From Pseudotamlana agarivorans (GTDB lineage Bacteria; Bacteroidota; Bacteroidia; Flavobacteriales; Flavobacteriaceae), in contig NZ_JAHKPD010000012.1 of assembly GCF_018860245.1 (NCBI RefSeq), positions 248,001-312,000 of the forward strand: a stretch of DNA of 64,000 nucleotides, given 5' to 3'. Position numbers and translations under genes: made by a program. The notes under the pieces are model-generated. The model did no database searches, had not been told where the DNA came from, and saw only the letters and a list, made by a program, of their open reading frames with translations. This document shows positions 52,617 to 62,265 of this stretch, one piece after another. The stretch's first letter is position 1, and the number at the start of each line of letters is the position of its first letter.

Positions 52617-53945
52617 ATGAATATTACAAGAGAAAACGTTGATGCATTAAATGCTGTTGTTAAAGTGGATATCGCTAAGGAAGATTATAGCGATAAAGTA
52701 GAAAAAATTTTAACCGATTACCGTAAAACAGCAAACATTCCAGGTTTTAGAAAAGGACATGTGCCAATGGGAATGGTAAAAAAACAGTATGGAAAAGCTG
52801 TTTTAGTTGATGAAGTAAACAAGTTATTACAAGAAGCTTTAAACAAATATTTAACCGAGGAAAAATTAGACGTACTTGGACAACCGTTACCAAGAACTCA
52901 AGAAGAAATTGATTGGGATGCTGAAGGTTTTTCATTTGAATTCGAATTAGGTCTTGCGCCAGAATTTGATGTAGAGTTAAAAAGCAAAAAAGCAATCACA
53001 CAATATAATATTGTTGCTGATGATAAAATGATTGATGAGCAAATTGAACGTATTCAAAAACAATACGGAAAATTAGTGCCTCAAGATGCTGTTGAAAAAG
53101 ACAGTGAAATCACAGGAGCATTTACTAACGAAGAAAAAGAAATTGATAATACAGTAACTTTAACTTTAGATAAATTTAAAGGAAAGGCTACTGCTAAACA
53201 ATTTGTTGGCGCTAAAGTTGGGGATGTTATTACATTAAAAACAAAAGGTCTTTACGACGATGATCATGAATTAATGCATGCCTTAAAATTAAGCCATGAT
53301 GATATTCACGGTTTAGATATTGAAGTAAACTTTACAATTACTGAAGTTAACGCCCGTGAGTTGGCCGATTTAGATCAAGAGTTATTTGATAAACTTTTTG
53401 GTGAAGGTGAAGTAAAATCAGTTTCAGAATTAAAAGCTAAAATTAAAGAAGACGCTGAAAAACAATTCGTGCAACAAGCCGATCAAAAATTGTTAAACGA
53501 CGTGACAGAATATTTAGTGGAAAACACAAAATTCGATTTACCAGCTGAGTTTTTAACCAAATGGATGCAAACGGCAGGTGAAAAAGATATTGATGCAGAT
53601 CAAGCTAAAGAAGAGTACGAGAAATCTGAAAAAGGTTTACGTTACCAATTAATTGAAGGAAAATTGATTACCGATAATGACGTTCAAGTAACTATGGACG
53701 ACATTAAAAATCATGCTAAAGAAATGATTAAAGGGCAAATGGCTCAATTTGGTCAAATGAACCCTTCTGATAAAGAATTGGATGATATCGCTGCACGTGT
53801 TTTAGGAAATCAAGATGAGGCGCGTCGTATTTCAGAACAATTAATTAGTCAAAAATTATTGTCCGTTTATAAAGAAAAAGCAAACCTTAAGGTTAAAGAA
53901 TTAACATACGAAAACTTTGTTAAAGAAGTTTATGGTGATAAATAA
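52617..53945 (+). CDS. tig: Trigger factor chaperone
   Basis: 442 residues. The ribosome-docking signature NIPGFRKGHVPMGMVKKQYG is at residue ~40. The middle PPIase-like region (~150-250) is degenerate relative to the enteric form, with a charged insert near DDDHELMHALK. The C-terminal helical arms follow (VKSVSELKAKIKEDAEKQFV). It shields nascent chains. It stands before clpP and clpX, a common order, but a terminator separates it. Confidence 0.95.
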   Translation: MNITRENVDALNAVVKVDIAKEDYSDKVEKILTDYRKTANIPGFRKGHVPMGMVKKQYGKAVLVDEVNKLLQEALNKYLTEEKLDVLGQPLPRTQEEIDWDAEGFSFEFELGLAPEFDVELKSKKAITQYNIVADDKMIDEQIERIQKQYGKLVPQDAVEKDSEITGAFTNEEKEIDNTVTLTLDKFKGKATAKQFVGAKVGDVITLKTKGLYDDDHELMHALKLSHDDIHGLDIEVNFTITEVNARELADLDQELFDKLFGEGEVKSVSELKAKIKEDAEKQFVQQADQKLLNDVTEYLVENTKFDLPAEFLTKWMQTAGEKDIDADQAKEEYEKSEKGLRYQLIEGKLITDNDVQVTMDDIKNHAKEMIKGQMAQFGQMNPSDKELDDIAARVLGNQDEARRISEQLISQKLLSVYKEKANLKVKELTYENFVKEVYGDK

Positions 53946-53969
53946 GTAAAAGAATAAATGCTTATCTTT

Positions 53970-54002
53970 AATCGCTTAAACCGGAAGGTTTAAGCGATTT
54001 TG
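53970..54002 (+). terminator. Terminator of tig
   Basis: AATCGCTTAAACC (53970-53982), GGAA loop, GGTTTAAGCGATT (53987-53999), then TT. Confidence 0.85.
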
Positions 54003-54087
54003 CATTAATACAAAATTGCTTTTTAAAAGACTCTCAGTGTAATTTGCTGTAGGTTAGTAGTATAATAAATCAATAAGAAGGAAAACT

Positions 54088-54762
54088 ATGGATTACGCAA
54101 AGGAATTTGAAAAATTCGCGATAAAAGATCAAGGGATTAGTAGCACGTATTATAATAAAATTATAAGTAGCATGTATCCTCAAAGCTTAACTCCTAACAT
54201 TATTGAAGAACGCCAAATGAATATTGCTGTCTTTGATGTGTTCTCGCGTTTAATGATGGATAGAATTATTTTTTTAGGAACTGGAATTAACGATCAGGTG
54301 GCTAATATTGTACAAGCTCAATTGTTGTTTTTAGAAAGTACAGATGCTAATAAAGACATTCAGATTTATATCAATTCTCCAGGAGGAAGTGTTTATGCTG
54401 GATTGGGTATTTATGATACCATGCAGTTTATTAAACCTGATGTTGCTACCATTTGTACGGGTATGGCTGCTTCTATGGGGGCTGTTTTATTATGTGCAGG
54501 TGAAAAAGGGAAACGTAGTGGATTAACACATTCTCGTGTTATGATACATCAACCTTTAGGTGGTGCACAAGGTCAAGCGAGTGATATTGAAATTACAGCT
54601 AGAGAAATCATTACCTTAAAAGAAGAACTTTACAAAATAATTAGTAAGCATTCGGGGCAGGATTACGACAAAGTTTATGAAGATAGTGATCGTGATTACT
54701 GGATGAAAGCTGATAAAGCAAAGGAGTACGGTATGATTGACGAAATATTGGCGCGTAATTAA
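54088..54762 (+). CDS. clpP: ATP-dependent Clp protease proteolytic subunit
   Basis: 224 residues. Catalytic Ser is in [12 protein letters not shown], His in [10 protein letters not shown], and the Asp follows in the [17 protein letters not shown] region. The N-terminal ~30 residues precede the usual start of mature ClpP and may be a propeptide. It forms tetradecameric rings gated by ClpX, whose gene is 74 bp downstream. Confidence 0.96.
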   Translation: MDYAKEFEKFAIKDQGISSTYYNKIISSMYPQSLTPNIIEERQMNIAVFDVFSRLMMDRIIFLGTGINDQVANIVQAQLLFLESTDANKDIQIYINSPGGSVYAGLGIYDTMQFIKPDVATICTGMAASMGAVLLCAGEKGKRSGLTHSRVMIHQPLGGAQGQASDIEITAREIITLKEELYKIISKHSGQDYDKVYEDSDRDYWMKADKAKEYGMIDEILARN

Positions 54763-54836
54763 ATAAAAAATTTGTAATTTTAAATAACTGTTATAGAGGG
54801 GTTTGTAGTAATTTACTCCTTAAATATTAAGATTAA

Positions 54837-56069
54837 ATGGCGAAAGAAGAATTAGAATGTTCATTTTGTGGTAGAAAGAAGCCTGAAACAAATCTATTAA
54901 TAGCTGGTCTTGATGCACACATTTGTGATAGATGTATTGAGCAGGCCCATGGTATTGTTTTGGAGGAATCTAAGCAAAGTGATAGTAGTGATCTCTCAGC
55001 AGAATTAAAACTAAGAAAACCTAAGCAAATTAAAGATTTCTTAGATGAATATATTATTGGCCAGAATGTTACTAAAAAAGTAATGTCTGTAGCTGTTTAC
55101 AATCATTATAAAAGACTATTACAACCGGTTACTAAGGACGATATTGAAATCCAGAAAAGTAACATCATGATGGTGGGGCAAACCGGTACAGGTAAAACCT
55201 TAATGGCTAAAACCATTGCGAAAATGTTAAACGTACCATTAGCTATTGTTGATGCTACTGTTTTAACTGAAGCGGGTTATGTGGGTGAAGATGTAGAAAG
55301 TATTTTAACGCGTTTGTTACAAGCGGCAGATTATAATTTAGAGAAGGCCGAAAAAGGTATCGTCTTTATAGATGAAATAGATAAGATTGCTAGAAAAAGT
55401 GATAACCCTTCTATTACTCGCGATGTTTCAGGTGAAGGGGTGCAACAAGCACTTTTAAAGCTTTTAGAAGGAACGGTTGTTAATGTGCCACCAAAAGGCG
55501 GAAGAAAACACCCAGATCAAAAATTTATTGAGGTAAATACTGAAAATATTTTATTTATCGCTGGTGGTGCTTTTGATGGTATTGATCGTGTTATTTCAAA
55601 ACGATTAAATATGCAGGCTGTTGGTTATAGTGCCTCGATGTCTGATGATGTTGTAGATCAAGATCACTTATTACAATATATTATTCCAAAGGATTTAAAA
55701 GATTTTGGTTTAATACCTGAAATTATTGGGCGCTTACCTGTTTTAACTTATATGGATCCTCTGGATGCCGAAACGCTTAGAGCAATCCTTACAGAGCCTA
55801 AAAATGCCATTATAAAGCAATACAAGAAACTGTTTACCATGGATGAAATAGAGTTTTCTATTACTGATGGTGCTTTAGATTTTATTGTTGGGAAGGCTAT
55901 TGAGTACAAACTAGGAGCACGTGGTTTACGTTCTCTTTGTGAAGAGATTTTAACCGATGCGATGTTCGAATTACCTACAAGTAAGGAGAGTAAGTTAAAT
56001 GTTACAAAAGCTTATGCTGAAGAGAAGTTAACAAAAACGACTTTAAAGAAATTAAAAGCAGTTTCTTAA
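54837..56069 (+). CDS. clpX: ClpX ATPase, unfoldase of ClpXP
   Basis: 410 residues. The N-terminal zinc finger is [10 protein letters not shown] and ICDRCIEQ (four Cys). Walker A is [12 protein letters not shown] and Walker B is [12 protein letters not shown]. The [13 protein letters not shown] sensor-2 region is near the end. It recognises tagged substrates and feeds ClpP. A terminator follows. Confidence 0.97.
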   Translation: MAKEELECSFCGRKKPETNLLIAGLDAHICDRCIEQAHGIVLEESKQSDSSDLSAELKLRKPKQIKDFLDEYIIGQNVTKKVMSVAVYNHYKRLLQPVTKDDIEIQKSNIMMVGQTGTGKTLMAKTIAKMLNVPLAIVDATVLTEAGYVGEDVESILTRLLQAADYNLEKAEKGIVFIDEIDKIARKSDNPSITRDVSGEGVQQALLKLLEGTVVNVPPKGGRKHPDQKFIEVNTENILFIAGGAFDGIDRVISKRLNMQAVGYSASMSDDVVDQDHLLQYIIPKDLKDFGLIPEIIGRLPVLTYMDPLDAETLRAILTEPKNAIIKQYKKLFTMDEIEFSITDGALDFIVGKAIEYKLGARGLRSLCEEILTDAMFELPTSKESKLNVTKAYAEEKLTKTTLKKLKAVS

Positions 56070-56094
56070 GCATTAAATGTAACCATAGATCAAT

Positions 56095-56124
56095 AAAAAA
56101 CCACACGTTTTCGTGTGGTTTTTT
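56095..56124. terminator. Bidirectional terminator between clpX and the PD40-OmpA gene
   Basis: AAAAAACCACACG (56095-56107), TTTT loop, CGTGTGGTTTTTT (56112-56124). Confidence 0.9.
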
Positions 56125-56156
56125 GTTTTTATGAAGTATCGTAAATTGATATGGGA

Positions 56157-57731
56157 TTATTTCACGATTAAGAATTCAATACGTCGATTAGTTTGATGTT
56201 CTTCCTCAGAACAATTTGTTTTACAATCAATTACCGGTCGTGTTTCTCCATAGCCTTCAGATTGTAAGCGATCTGAAGCGATGCCATGTTCTTCTAGGTA
56301 TTTAACCGTAGAGGCTGCACGTCTTTTAGATAATAGGAGGTTGTAACTCGCGCTACCTCTATTATCCGTGTGGCCTTGGATGTCTAATTTCATCTCTGGA
56401 TGATTATTTAAAATGGTAACGACTTTATTAAGGGTTACAAACGACTCTTCTTTGATGTTCCATTTATCGAAATCAAAATAGATGTTTTCTAACATAATTT
56501 TTGAATCCTTAATAATAGGAACGGTTGGTTGAAGGTAAATGTCTTTTACATAAATGTATTTGTCTTCGGTATGATCTGCAGTAAAAGCAACTGAACTGGT
56601 TATAAAACCTGCCTTGCTAGTTGTTATACTATATTCTTCAAAAGGGGCAACTTCAAATTTAAAAGAACCGTCTTCGGCAGAAAATGTATTAGCGATTTCT
56701 ATTCCGTCGTCATCACGTAAAGTTAATTTAGCATTTGGTAGTTTAATTTTCGTTTCTAAATCAGATACGGTTCCTGTAAGTGATTGTAAAACGTCATGGT
56801 TAATAAAAATATAAACATCATAACTTCCAACTCCTCCAGGTTTGTTTGAAGTAACATAGCCGCGGTTTTTTGTGGCAAAAAATAAGGCAATATCGTCTTG
56901 TTCTGTGTTGATGGTAGTCCCTAAGTTTCTAGGTTGTCTAATGCCCCTGTTGGAAAGTTTGCTTCTAAATAGGTCATAACCACCTAAGTTTTTGTGTCCT
57001 TTAGATGCGAAGAATAAATATTTTTCATCCAAAGATAGCGCAGGGTATTTTTCATCTTTAGCGGTATTTACTGTACTTCCTAAGTTTTTAGGAGCGCCTA
57101 AAGTGCCGTCTGGCTTAATTTCTGAAACATATAGGTCGAAACCGCCATAACTATCAGGATAGTTGGCAGAAAAATATAATTTGTCTCCAGCACGGTTAGT
57201 AAATGGGGTTTCAATGGAAACATTGGGTTGGTTAATGCTTAATGCCATTTGGTTTATCCAGTTCCCGTTAGAATCTTTTTCTAAATCTGATTTGTAAAGC
57301 TTGAATTCTAAAGAGTTTTCGTGAGAACTTCGGGTATAGTACACGGTTTCTTCATTCTTAGAAAATGTAATTTGATCTTCGCTAAAATGTGTGTTTAATA
57401 TTCTCGAATAGGATAAAGGTCTGCTAATTAATCCGTTTTCATCATCGATATTTAAACAATATAGGTCTTTGTAGGCTTCTCCTGTTTTGTGATCAATTTT
57501 TGATAAACCTCCAGCTTTTTTAGAGGAAACCATAATAAATTTCTCTTTAAAAAATCCTGAACCAATTTCAGAAAACTCCGTGTTTTCGTAGGTCGGGGTG
57601 ATTTCAAAATTAAAGCCGTTCTCTCCTAAGGAAGTCGAAGTTGTTGTGTTATTTGCAGTATTAATCGTTGTATCCTGTCCTATCGCTAAGTTGGTTACTA
57701 ATAATAAAAGAAAACAAAGTTTCGTTTTCAT
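56157..57731 (-). CDS. PD40-repeat OmpA-family protein (PorE-like)
   Basis: 524 residues from the ATG at 57731 with a signal peptide (MKTKLCFLLLLVTNLAIGQ). WD40-like PD40 units follow (GDKLYFSANYPDSYGGFDLY, EKYLFFASKGHKNLGGYDLF), then a carboxypeptidase-regulatory-like beta sandwich (TGTVSDLETKIKLPNAKLTL) and the C-terminal OmpA domain (LDIQGHTDNRGSASYN, EEHQTNRRIEFLIVK). This is the PorE layout of type IX systems, but the usual N-terminal TPR is not obvious. It would bind peptidoglycan. Confidence 0.88.
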   Translation of the reverse strand: MKTKLCFLLLLVTNLAIGQDTTINTANNTTTSTSLGENGFNFEITPTYENTEFSEIGSGFFKEKFIMVSSKKAGGLSKIDHKTGEAYKDLYCLNIDDENGLISRPLSYSRILNTHFSEDQITFSKNEETVYYTRSSHENSLEFKLYKSDLEKDSNGNWINQMALSINQPNVSIETPFTNRAGDKLYFSANYPDSYGGFDLYVSEIKPDGTLGAPKNLGSTVNTAKDEKYPALSLDEKYLFFASKGHKNLGGYDLFRSKLSNRGIRQPRNLGTTINTEQDDIALFFATKNRGYVTSNKPGGVGSYDVYIFINHDVLQSLTGTVSDLETKIKLPNAKLTLRDDDGIEIANTFSAEDGSFKFEVAPFEEYSITTSKAGFITSSVAFTADHTEDKYIYVKDIYLQPTVPIIKDSKIMLENIYFDFDKWNIKEESFVTLNKVVTILNNHPEMKLDIQGHTDNRGSASYNLLLSKRRAASTVKYLEEHGIASDRLQSEGYGETRPVIDCKTNCSEEEHQTNRRIEFLIVK

Positions 57732-57855
57732 ATTAAAAATGGTTAAGTTAATTATTGGATTCTTGTAAAGATAAAGCACAATTATGTCAATATAATACTC
57801 TATAGATTAACAGTGGTATAATTCGTTGTGTGTTTAAAAAAGTAAGTATTTTACT

Positions 57856-59376
57856 TCAAATAGTTGTGTTTAGGGCCAATAGTTCACTTATATATTCTCT
57901 TGTATTTGAGAGTCTTGGTATTTTATGTTGTCCGCCTAGTTTATTGTTTTGCTTCAACCAATCATAAAATAGGTTTTTACGAGCAACATGGATAGTAGGT
58001 TTATTTAATGTCATGTTATTATAACGTTTAGCTTCGTAATCAGAGTTTAATGATTGCAACGCGTTATCGAATAATTCATTAAATGTATTCATGTTATTAG
58101 GTGCGGTCTTAAACTCGATAAGCCATTCGTGGGCGCCTTTTTCTTTGCCTTGCATAAAAATAGGAGCCGCTGTATATTCCACAATTTCTGAATTTGTTTG
58201 GTTACAAACCGATTTTAAGGCATTTTCGGCGTTTTCAATAATAAGTTCCTCACCGAAAACATTAATATGGTGTTTAGTGCGCCCAGAAACTCGAATACGG
58301 TAGGGGTTTAAAGATGTAAACCTTACGGTGTCTCCTATTTTATAGCGCCACAATCCAGCGTTTGTTGTGATGATTACGGCATAATTTTGATTCAATTGGA
58401 CTTCGCTAAGCGGAATGGCTTTTTCCTCAGTAGTTGCATAGATATTCATTGGGATAAACTCATAGAAAATCCCGTAATCTAGCATTAGTAAAAGATCGTT
58501 CGAATCATTTTGGTCTTGAATGGCAAAGAAACCCTCTGAAGCATTGTATATTTCGTAGTATTTAAAATTATCCTGTGGTAGGATATTTTTGTATTGATCG
58601 GTATACGGTGTGAAACTTACTCCACCATGAAAATACACTTCTAGGTTTGGCCAGACTTCATGTAAGTTTTTCTTTCCTGTTGTTTCTAAAACATTATTTA
58701 ATAATACCAACATCCAAGATGGAACACCAGCTAGGCTTGTTACGTTTTCGTTTCTAGTTTCATCTACAATAGCCTGCATTTTATATTCCCAATCGCTCAT
58801 TAGGGATACTTTATTACTAGGGGTGCTACTAAACTCTGCCCAAAAAGGCATGTTGTCAATAAGAATAGCAGATAGGTCGCCGAAAGCGGTGCCGTTTTCT
58901 TTATACAGTTGTTTACTGCCACCTAGGCGTAAGCTCTTTCCAGTGAATAATTGAGCATTTTCATTGTTGTTTAAATACATGCACAATAAATCTTTGCTCG
59001 CTGCGTAATGGCAGTCTTCAAGGGATTCTTCACTTACGGGAATAAATTTACTTTTGGCTCTAGTGGTGCCACTAGATTTTGCAAACCACTTTATTGGCGT
59101 GGGCCAAAAGATGTTGCCTTCACCTTTTCTTGATCGCTCAATTACATTTTGCCATCCGTCATAATTTTTGATAGGAACACGTTCGGCAAAAGTGCTGTAG
59201 TTTTTTATGGAAGCAAAATCGTGTTCTTTGCCAATTTCTGTGTCTTTTGCAAAGGCAATTAAACTTAATAGTAATTCGTTTTGTACCTCGTTTGGGTATT
59301 TTAAAAACAATTCAATTTGGTGAAAACGCTTTTTTAAAAACCAAGATGCAATCGAATTAACTATGGGTATTGACAT
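57856..59376 (-). CDS. GH3 auxin-responsive-promoter family acyl-adenylating enzyme
   Basis: 506 residues. IKWFAKSSGTTRAKSKFIPV is the ATP-binding motif of the ANL-like GH3 family, and YYEIYNASEGFFAIQD and LWRYKIGDTVRFTS follow in order. Plant GH3 enzymes couple amino acids to hormones such as indole acetate and jasmonate. The bacterial members are common in Bacteroidota and their substrates are unknown. Divergent from the DUF2797 gene with a gap of 43 bp if that gene starts at 59420. Confidence 0.92.
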   Translation of the reverse strand: MSIPIVNSIASWFLKKRFHQIELFLKYPNEVQNELLLSLIAFAKDTEIGKEHDFASIKNYSTFAERVPIKNYDGWQNVIERSRKGEGNIFWPTPIKWFAKSSGTTRAKSKFIPVSEESLEDCHYAASKDLLCMYLNNNENAQLFTGKSLRLGGSKQLYKENGTAFGDLSAILIDNMPFWAEFSSTPSNKVSLMSDWEYKMQAIVDETRNENVTSLAGVPSWMLVLLNNVLETTGKKNLHEVWPNLEVYFHGGVSFTPYTDQYKNILPQDNFKYYEIYNASEGFFAIQDQNDSNDLLLMLDYGIFYEFIPMNIYATTEEKAIPLSEVQLNQNYAVIITTNAGLWRYKIGDTVRFTSLNPYRIRVSGRTKHHINVFGEELIIENAENALKSVCNQTNSEIVEYTAAPIFMQGKEKGAHEWLIEFKTAPNNMNTFNELFDNALQSLNSDYEAKRYNNMTLNKPTIHVARKNLFYDWLKQNNKLGGQHKIPRLSNTREYISELLALNTTI

Positions 59377-59419
59377 AATTTATTTTATCTTTAATTTTTT
59401 AAAAATAATACTTTTTTTT

Positions 59420-60220
59420 ATGACCTACCAAGGTGTTCTGACAAAAATGGAGACTGAGTTTTCTAGTCCGATTCAATATTATTTAGTGTTCGAAAATGAT
59501 TTTTTGAATATGAATCAAATGTTGGACAAAAACATACAGATTCAGTTTGTTAAATACCAATGTCTAAATTGCGGAAAGGATAAGCCAATTTATAGACAAG
59601 GTTTTGATAGACAGTGTTTTTTTGAAGTGCCTCAGGCGGCAGATTGGATCATGCATCCCGAATTAAGTACGGCGCATTTGGGTAAAGAAGATCGTGATTT
59701 GGAGTATGAGAAAGCGGTACAATTAAAACCGCATATTGTTTATCTGGCGAATTCCAGTAATGTTAAGGTAGGTGTGACAAGAAAAACACAAGTTCCAACA
59801 CGCTGGATTGATCAAGGAGCGCATGAGGCTATAGAAATTGTCGAGGTGCCTAATCGTTATTTGGCAGGAATTACCGAAGTGGCTTTAAAAGCACATGTTG
59901 CCGATAAAACAAACTGGCGTAAAATGTTGAAAAATGATATTGATGATGAAAATTTGGTAGCCTGGCGAGACCGTTTGTCAGACTATATTCCTGCGGAAGC
60001 TAAAGATTATTTCATTCAGAACAATACAGAAACGCATTTGGATTTTCCAGTACATCAATATCCGGAAAAACCTAAGAGTTTAAATATTAAAAAAGAACTC
60101 GAATATTCAGGAAAGTTGGTAGGTATTAAAGGTCAGTATCTCATTTTTGAAGATGATACTGTTTTTAATGTTCGTGCTAACGAAGGTTTAGTGGTAAAGA
60201 TTTCTGTCGTAATGGATTAG
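59420..60220 (+). CDS. DUF2797 protein
   Basis: 266 residues from the ATG at 59420 (MTYQGVLTKM), the usual start of the family; the ATG at 59363 adds a hydrophobic run that overlaps the GH3 start. A CLNCGKDKPIYRQGF Cys motif and HIVYLANSSNVKVGVTRKTQ, similar to GIY-YIG nuclease cores, are visible, with RWIDQGAHEAI next. Activity is unknown; nucleic-acid binding is a guess from these motifs. Confidence 0.85.
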   Translation: MTYQGVLTKMETEFSSPIQYYLVFENDFLNMNQMLDKNIQIQFVKYQCLNCGKDKPIYRQGFDRQCFFEVPQAADWIMHPELSTAHLGKEDRDLEYEKAVQLKPHIVYLANSSNVKVGVTRKTQVPTRWIDQGAHEAIEIVEVPNRYLAGITEVALKAHVADKTNWRKMLKNDIDDENLVAWRDRLSDYIPAEAKDYFIQNNTETHLDFPVHQYPEKPKSLNIKKELEYSGKLVGIKGQYLIFEDDTVFNVRANEGLVVKISVVMD

Positions 60221-60230
60221 AACTTCATAT

Positions 60231-60800
60231 ATGAAAGCGGGTTATTACAAAACAAAAGAGTCTGTTGAAGAATATATTAGATTGGCAAAAGACGTTAATG
60301 GTAAGCAATTAATAGAAAAGCTTAAACAGATTTTGCCTCAGCAATCCGTATTACTTGAAATTGGTTCGGGTCCCGGAACCGATTGGAAAATATTGAACGC
60401 GTATTATAATGTAACAGGTTCTGATAATTCACGTCAATTTTTGGATCATTTATCAAATGATAATCCTAATGGAAAATTCATTGAATTAGATGCAATTTCA
60501 TTAAATACGGATTTGAGATTTGATGGAATATATTCCAATAAAGTGATGCATCATTTAAAAGATAACGAATTAAGTGAATCTGTTAAAAGGCAAAGCGAGA
60601 TTCTAAACTCGAATGGAATAATTTGTCATTCATTCTGGAAAGGTGAAAGCTCAGAAATTTTTAAAGGTCTTTTTGTTAATTATCATAATGCATTAACATT
60701 ATCTGCAGCCTATGGAGCGTATTTTGAAATTTTGTCTATCGAAGTTTATACCGAATTTGATGATAACGATTCCGTTTTATTAATGGCACGAAAAAAATAA
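60231..60800 (+). CDS. Class I SAM-dependent methyltransferase
   Basis: 189 residues. Motif I is VLLEIGSGPGTDWKIL, with SDNSRQFLDHL as the acidic ribose-binding region and the motif SNKVMHHL later. The Rossmann fold is complete although the protein is short. Substrate cannot be predicted. It lies 10 bp after the DUF2797 gene, so both are probably on one transcript. Confidence 0.85.
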   Translation: MKAGYYKTKESVEEYIRLAKDVNGKQLIEKLKQILPQQSVLLEIGSGPGTDWKILNAYYNVTGSDNSRQFLDHLSNDNPNGKFIELDAISLNTDLRFDGIYSNKVMHHLKDNELSESVKRQSEILNSNGIICHSFWKGESSEIFKGLFVNYHNALTLSAAYGAYFEILSIEVYTEFDDNDSVLLMARKK

Positions 60801-60935
60801 CACATCACAATACAGCTTGTAAACCTAGGCCAAATTTTGCTTTTGCGTTTTACAAGTTATAAACAATAAGTTTTTATACTTGAAATATATTTCCTTTATC
60901 CGTTTTACGCGACCAGCATTATTCTGTAAAACTTA

Positions 60936-60971
60936 AAAACCCACTTATAAAATAAATTATAAATGGGTTTT
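60936..60971. terminator. Bidirectional terminator between methyltransferase and rpsU
   Basis: AAAACCCA (60936-60943) pairs with TGGGTTTT (60964-60971), extended inward by TTATAA/TTATAA. Confidence 0.75.
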
Positions 60972-60993
60972 AATATAAATTTGAGAGTGAAGT

Positions 60994-61188
60994 CTATATA
61001 TCTTCTTGATCTCTTAAACCTTGAATATAAGCTGCTTTTTGAACTTGACGACGTCTTTTTACAGATGGTTTTGTAAAGAATTGTCCGTCTCTTAAGTTTT
61101 GCATTACTTTAATATTTCTGTGTTTTCTTTTGTAGCGTTTTAAGGCACGCTCTATGTTTTCGCCGTCTTTTACAATGATTTTTAACAT
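60994..61188 (-). CDS. rpsU: 30S ribosomal protein S21
   Basis: 64 residues. VKDGENIERALKRYKRKHRN and KPSVKRRRQVQKAAYIQGLR match S21, with the longer C-terminal tail of the Bacteroidota form. It assists initiation near the anti-Shine-Dalgarno region of 16S rRNA. It lies 39 bp after rpoD on the same strand. Confidence 0.96.
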   Translation of the reverse strand: MLKIIVKDGENIERALKRYKRKHRNIKVMQNLRDGQFFTKPSVKRRRQVQKAAYIQGLRDQEDI

Positions 61189-61227
61189 GACTCGTATTTA
61201 ATAAATTATAATTTTAATATTTAAGTT

Positions 61228-62091
61228 TTACCCTAAATAAGTTCTTAGTACTCTACATTTTGAGGCGTGTCGCAATCTGCGAATGCCGCGCTCTTTTATT
61301 TGTCTTACGCGTTCTCTTGTTATACCAAAAGCATCGCCAATTTCTTCGAGGCTTTTAGGTTGCTTGACACTAATACCATAATAGTATCTAATAACCTGAG
61401 CTTCTTTATCTGAAAGCGTCTCTAAAGCACGATTAACTTCGGCGTTTAATGATTCTTTAATCAAATCGGAATCGGGTGCATTACCCTCATTCCCTTTAAC
61501 CACATCATATAAACTAAAAGTTTCGCCTTCTTTCAACGGTGCATCCATGGATACGTGTCTTCCAGAAACTTTCATAGATTGCTTTACATCACTTACAGTA
61601 AGGTCGAGTGTTGTAGCAATCTCTTGAGCGCTAGGCGCTCTTTCATGGGTTTGTTCTAAAAATGAATAAGCTTTATTAATTTTATTTATAGAACCAATTT
61701 TGTTCAAAGGTAATCTAACTATTCGAGATTGTTGTGCTAAAGCTTGAAGAATTGCTTGTCGAATCCACCAAACGGCATAAGAGATGAATTTAAAACCTCT
61801 AGTTTCGTCAAACCGTTTCGCCGCTTTTACTAGGCCAGCGTTGCCTTCGTTGATTAAATCGGGTAAAGTTAAACCCTGATTTTGATATTGTTTTGAAACA
61901 GAAACTACAAAACGTAAATTAGCGGTTGTGAGTGTATCTAGAGCTTTTTGATCCCCTTTTTTGATCCTTTGTGCTAATTCTACCTCCTCTTCGGCGGTGA
62001 TTAACGGTATTTTACTAATGTCTTGAAGGTATTTGTCTAAAGATTTGGACTCGCGGTTGGTAACTTGTTTTGTAATTTTTAATTGCCTCAT
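61228..62091 (-). CDS. rpoD: Primary RNA polymerase sigma factor (RpoD/SigA)
   Basis: 287 residues, the short form typical of Bacteroidota with no region 1.1. Region 2 includes [19 protein letters not shown] and [20 protein letters not shown]; region 4 has the helix-turn-helix [20 protein letters not shown]. It reads the TAnnTTTG promoters seen through this window. It lies just before rpsU, the macromolecular-synthesis pairing seen in other bacteria. Confidence 0.96.
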   Translation of the reverse strand: MRQLKITKQVTNRESKSLDKYLQDISKIPLITAEEEVELAQRIKKGDQKALDTLTTANLRFVVSVSKQYQNQGLTLPDLINEGNAGLVKAAKRFDETRGFKFISYAVWWIRQAILQALAQQSRIVRLPLNKIGSINKINKAYSFLEQTHERAPSAQEIATTLDLTVSDVKQSMKVSGRHVSMDAPLKEGETFSLYDVVKGNEGNAPDSDLIKESLNAEVNRALETLSDKEAQVIRYYYGISVKQPKSLEEIGDAFGITRERVRQIKERGIRRLRHASKCRVLRTYLG

Positions 62092-62265
62092 GTAGATTTT
62101 TTAAGATTATGTCGAACCTTTAATGTATGATTTTTGTAGCGAAAAACCTAATAAATCCGTTTATTGTTATGAAAAACCCTTCAAAGTGAACAAAAGTGAC
62201 TGGTTTTTGATCCATTTTCAAGTTTTTATGTTTTTCTAAATCCTTATAAAAATGAGCGCATAAGC

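Noticed and set aside
60801-60935. Third copy of the structured element
   Set aside because: It has TTTATCCG and ACGCGACC words but lacks the closing stem, the inner hairpin and the CGGAAA flank.
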